Below, piece after piece: positions 8,355 to 9,894 of a DNA stretch of 9,894 bases (position 1 is the stretch's first letter; the number at the start of each line of letters is the position of its first letter). The stretch comes from Roseburia sp. (GTDB lineage Bacteria > Bacillota > Clostridia > Lachnospirales > Lachnospiraceae). The notes beneath the pieces were generated by a model that saw nothing but the letters and a program-made list of their open reading frames with translations, searched no databases and was not told the DNA's origin. The stretch spans positions 1 through 9,894 of the forward strand of contig JAGAIK010000351.1 in NCBI GenBank assembly GCA_017626625.1. The letters are read 5' to 3'. Both the position numbers and the translations under genes were made by a program.

Positions 8355-8479
8355 TAAGAAAAAAGAGCAGGGCTATAAAATAACATTGCTGTTATTCCTC
8401 GCCTGCTCTCATCCTCTCATGGCTTCTCTATCATTTATCCTATGTACAATTTCTACAAATAGAACCGCTTTTTCCTATA
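8355..8479 (-). ncRNA. Candidate small RNA or attenuated leader of the TetR gene
   Basis: A good minus-strand promoter (8486-8514) and an intrinsic terminator (8358-8409) define a predicted transcript of about 125 nt ending about 110 bp before the TetR start. It encodes no domain-sized protein. It holds three chained mini-ORFs: MIEKP (8434-8417), MRG (8420-8409) and MRAGEE (8412-8392). Each stop overlaps the next start as ATGA, and the last runs through the 5' arm of the terminator stem. It could be an independent small RNA, a leader with conditional termination, or simply the shared 3' end of the kinase transcript. I do not recognise a known riboswitch class. Confidence 0.35.
8358..8409 (-). 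terminator. Intrinsic terminator on the minus strand upstream of the TetR gene
   Basis: Read on the minus strand, AGAGCAGG (8409-8402) pairs with CCTGCTCT (8371-8364), and T5-6 then CTTATTTT follows. Inside it is a second perfect stem, AATAACA/TGTTATT (8396-8390 with 8385-8379), around a four-base loop. It would end the candidate short transcript and also any read-through from the kinase gene, whose stop codon lies 180 bp upstream. Confidence 0.8.
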
Positions 8480-8485
8480 TCTTTT

Positions 8486-8514
8486 ATTATATCTGCAAAA
8501 AAAGGGAAACGCAA
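8486..8514 (-). promoter_or_regulatory. Minus-strand promoter upstream of the TetR gene
   Basis: TTGCGT (8514-8509) is followed after exactly 17 bp by a perfect TATAAT (8491-8486). The predicted start is near 8479. The stretch 8503-8517 (AGGGAAACGCAACCA) fits the relaxed cre pattern WTGNAANCGNWNNCW with one mismatch and covers the -35, but it fits the stricter pattern poorly, so I do not list it as a site. Confidence 0.6.
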
Positions 8515-8533
8515 CCAGTTTCGGCTTTTTTTA

Positions 8534-8559
8534 TTAGACAGTTTCCTGCTTTTGTCTAA
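8534..8559. repeat. Inverted repeat TTAGACA-N12-TGTCTAA upstream of the 8486-8514 promoter
   Basis: Perfect 7-base arms at 8534-8540 and 8553-8559 flank a 12-base spacer. The repeat lies between the kinase stop codon (8588) and the promoter toward the TetR gene, ending 20 bp before the -35. No T-run follows in either direction, so a binding site is likelier than a terminator. TGTCTAAA also occurs at 5230-5237, just before the glpKF -35. Confidence 0.5.
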
Positions 8560-8587
8560 AACATTTGTCATTCCCGGTTTTGCCGCT

Positions 8588-9853
8588 TCAGGCAATCTCC
8601 TGCAAATATTCGCATAACACCTGATACAATTTCTGCGGCTCCACAGGTTTTGCCACATGGTCATTCATGCCTGCCTCTTTGCATACATGGATATCCTCCA
8701 CAGAATCATTGGCGGTCATGGCTATCATGGGGATTACCTGCGCATCGGTGCGCTTCGTCTGACGCATCTGGCGCGCCGCAAGCAGTCCGTCCATCTCCGG
8801 CATACAGATATCCATCAGTATGATGTCAAAGAAAAATTCTTCCTCCGCATTGAACCGCTCTAACGCCTCTTTTCCGTTTTCCACGCAGACCACGTCCATA
8901 TTGACATTTTCCAAAATCCGTCTGGTGATTTCCACGTCCATGGGATGGTCCTCCGCTAACAGCACCCGCTTGCGCCTTAAAATCCGCCGGATTTCCTGCA
9001 TTCCCAACTGCTGGTTTTCCTGTTCCGGCTGAATAGAGGCGATTTCCACATCCAGGTGAACCTTTACCTCCGTTCCCTCTCCTAACTCACTGTTTACCTC
9101 TATGGTTCCGTTCATCAAATCCACAATATTTCTGGTGATGGCAAGCCCCAGCCCGGCGCCGTTGCGTTTTTCTGCCATACACCCGGTTTCCTGGGTAAAG
9201 GGCTGGAACAATATCTTCTGGAACTCCTGGCTCATGCCGATACCGTTGTCCTTCACCACATAATCCGCGGAAAACACGTCATTATGGGTAGCGTAATTAC
9301 AGATACGGAAGGTTACTTTCCCTCCCTCCGGGGTAAACTTCACCGCATTGGTGAGAAGATTAAAGAAAATCTGCTGAAACCGCATGGGGTCCACCATCAT
9401 ATTCAGGTTAATCTCATCCTCCGTCATTTCAAAACGGATATTCTTTTTCTCACAGGCAGGCTCCATCAAAAGCCGCACTCCCTCCGCAAAATCCGAAAAA
9501 GCGTATGGCTTCGGATGTAAATGGAAACGCCCCGTTTCGATTTTAGACATATCCAGCAAATCGTTAATCAGCTCCATTAAAAAATTGCTGGCATTCTGGA
9601 TTCTGCCTAAGCATTCCCGCATCTTTTCCGGGTCATCCACATCCTCCATGCCAAGGGCTGTCGCTCCCACAATCACGTTCATCGGCGTTTTGATGTCATA
9701 GCTGACCTTTGCTAAAAATTCCGTTTTTGTTTCGGCTAAGCCCTGCTTTGCCCTGTCTCTCTCCCTGTTTGCCCGCCGGACGCAAATCGCTGCCGCTGCA
9801 ATGACTGCACACAGAATGAGAAACATCGCCAGCACCCATACTGCATTATCCAC
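8588..9853 (-). CDS. Membrane hybrid sensor kinase with degenerate H-box (Tyr for His) and C-terminal receiver
   Basis: The 421-residue protein has one N-terminal membrane helix (about 4-26), a short linker, a HisKA-type dimerisation helix pair (43-107), a HATPase domain (about 150-270) and a response-regulator receiver (295-418). The H-box, normally SHEIRTPMN, reads SYDIKTPMN, so Tyr52 (codon TAT at 9700-9698) replaces the phospho-acceptor histidine. No other histidine lies in the helix pair. The ATPase motifs are kept: NLLTNAVKFTP (165-175), DNGIGM (202-207) and GAGLGLAI (232-239). The receiver is complete: Glu301-Asp302, phospho-acceptor Asp348, Thr380 and Lys402. There is no sensor domain in this part. 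The start is GTG, chosen for GGAGGAGGAG ending five bases upstream. No in-frame stop lies between it and the window edge, so a longer N-terminus cannot be excluded. Confidence 0.88.
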   Translation of the reverse strand: MDNAVWVLAMFLILCAVIAAAAICVRRANRERDRAKQGLAETKTEFLAKVSYDIKTPMNVIVGATALGMEDVDDPEKMRECLGRIQNASNFLMELINDLLDMSKIETGRFHLHPKPYAFSDFAEGVRLLMEPACEKKNIRFEMTEDEINLNMMVDPMRFQQIFFNLLTNAVKFTPEGGKVTFRICNYATHNDVFSADYVVKDNGIGMSQEFQKILFQPFTQETGCMAEKRNGAGLGLAITRNIVDLMNGTIEVNSELGEGTEVKVHLDVEIASIQPEQENQQLGMQEIRRILRRKRVLLAEDHPMDVEITRRILENVNMDVVCVENGKEALERFNAEEEFFFDIILMDICMPEMDGLLAARQMRQTKRTDAQVIPMIAMTANDSVEDIHVCKEAGMNDHVAKPVEPQKLYQVLCEYLQEIA

Positions 9854-9894
9854 AACGTCTCCTCCTCCGTAAAAGCTTATTACTTTTATTTTAA

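Noticed and set aside
8503..8517. cre-like site over the -35 of the TetR-side promoter
   Set aside because: It fits one relaxed consensus with one mismatch but has about four mismatches to the stricter palindromic pattern, so it is not distinguishable from chance.

Overview
The window looks like chromosomal DNA from a Gram-positive anaerobe of the class Clostridia, most likely a Lachnospiraceae relative. This rests on strong GGAGG-type ribosome binding sites, TTGACA/TATAAT promoters, the protein types present (HD-GYP protein, single-Cache chemoreceptor, hybrid kinase with the REC at its end, DhaS-like TetR regulator) and moderate GC. The family-level call is an inference from the style of the proteins. 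No rRNA, tRNA, CRISPR array, phage gene or insertion sequence was seen.

Layout. (a) 1-1435, minus strand: an apparent three-gene operon read right to left: a six-helix DUF308/HdeD-like membrane protein (839-1435), an unrecognised 76-residue protein (586-816), and the first 179 residues of an HD-GYP protein that runs off the left edge. (b) 1436-1688: a divergent control region with one extended -10 promoter for the operon and, on the other strand, a 66/67-bp tandem duplication in which each copy carries its own TTGACA/TACACT promoter facing ybaK. (c) 1689-2177, plus: a YbaK/EbsC-type Cys-tRNA deacylase, ended by a strong two-way terminator shared with (d) an SseB-family protein (2266-3189, minus). 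(e) 3288-5069, minus: a methyl-accepting chemotaxis protein with a single Cache domain. (f) 5070-5352: a divergent control region holding the mcp promoter, a glpK promoter and a near-consensus cre-like site between the glpK -35 and -10. (g) 5353-7583, plus: glpK and glpF, the glycerol uptake and phosphorylation operon, closed by a two-way terminator. (h) 7662-8246, minus: a TetR-family regulator resembling DhaS, a plausible but unproven controller of glycerol/dihydroxyacetone genes. (i) 8247-8587: a promoter and a terminator on the minus strand that together would give a roughly 125-nt RNA upstream of the regulator gene. (j) 8588-9853, minus: a membrane hybrid histidine kinase with an intact receiver but a tyrosine at the phospho-acceptor histidine position.

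How the genes relate. GlpF admits glycerol and GlpK converts it to glycerol-3-phosphate. The cre-like site suggests carbon-catabolite repression at the promoter, while GlpK itself has no histidine at the site that HPr phosphorylates in many Firmicutes. The chemoreceptor, the degenerate kinase and the HD-GYP protein are sensory or second-messenger genes, but nothing in the sequence ties them to glycerol.

The most unusual items are the degenerate kinase, the short transcription unit or attenuated leader before the TetR gene with three chained mini-ORFs, and the tandemly duplicated ybaK promoter. No clearly new multi-gene system was found.
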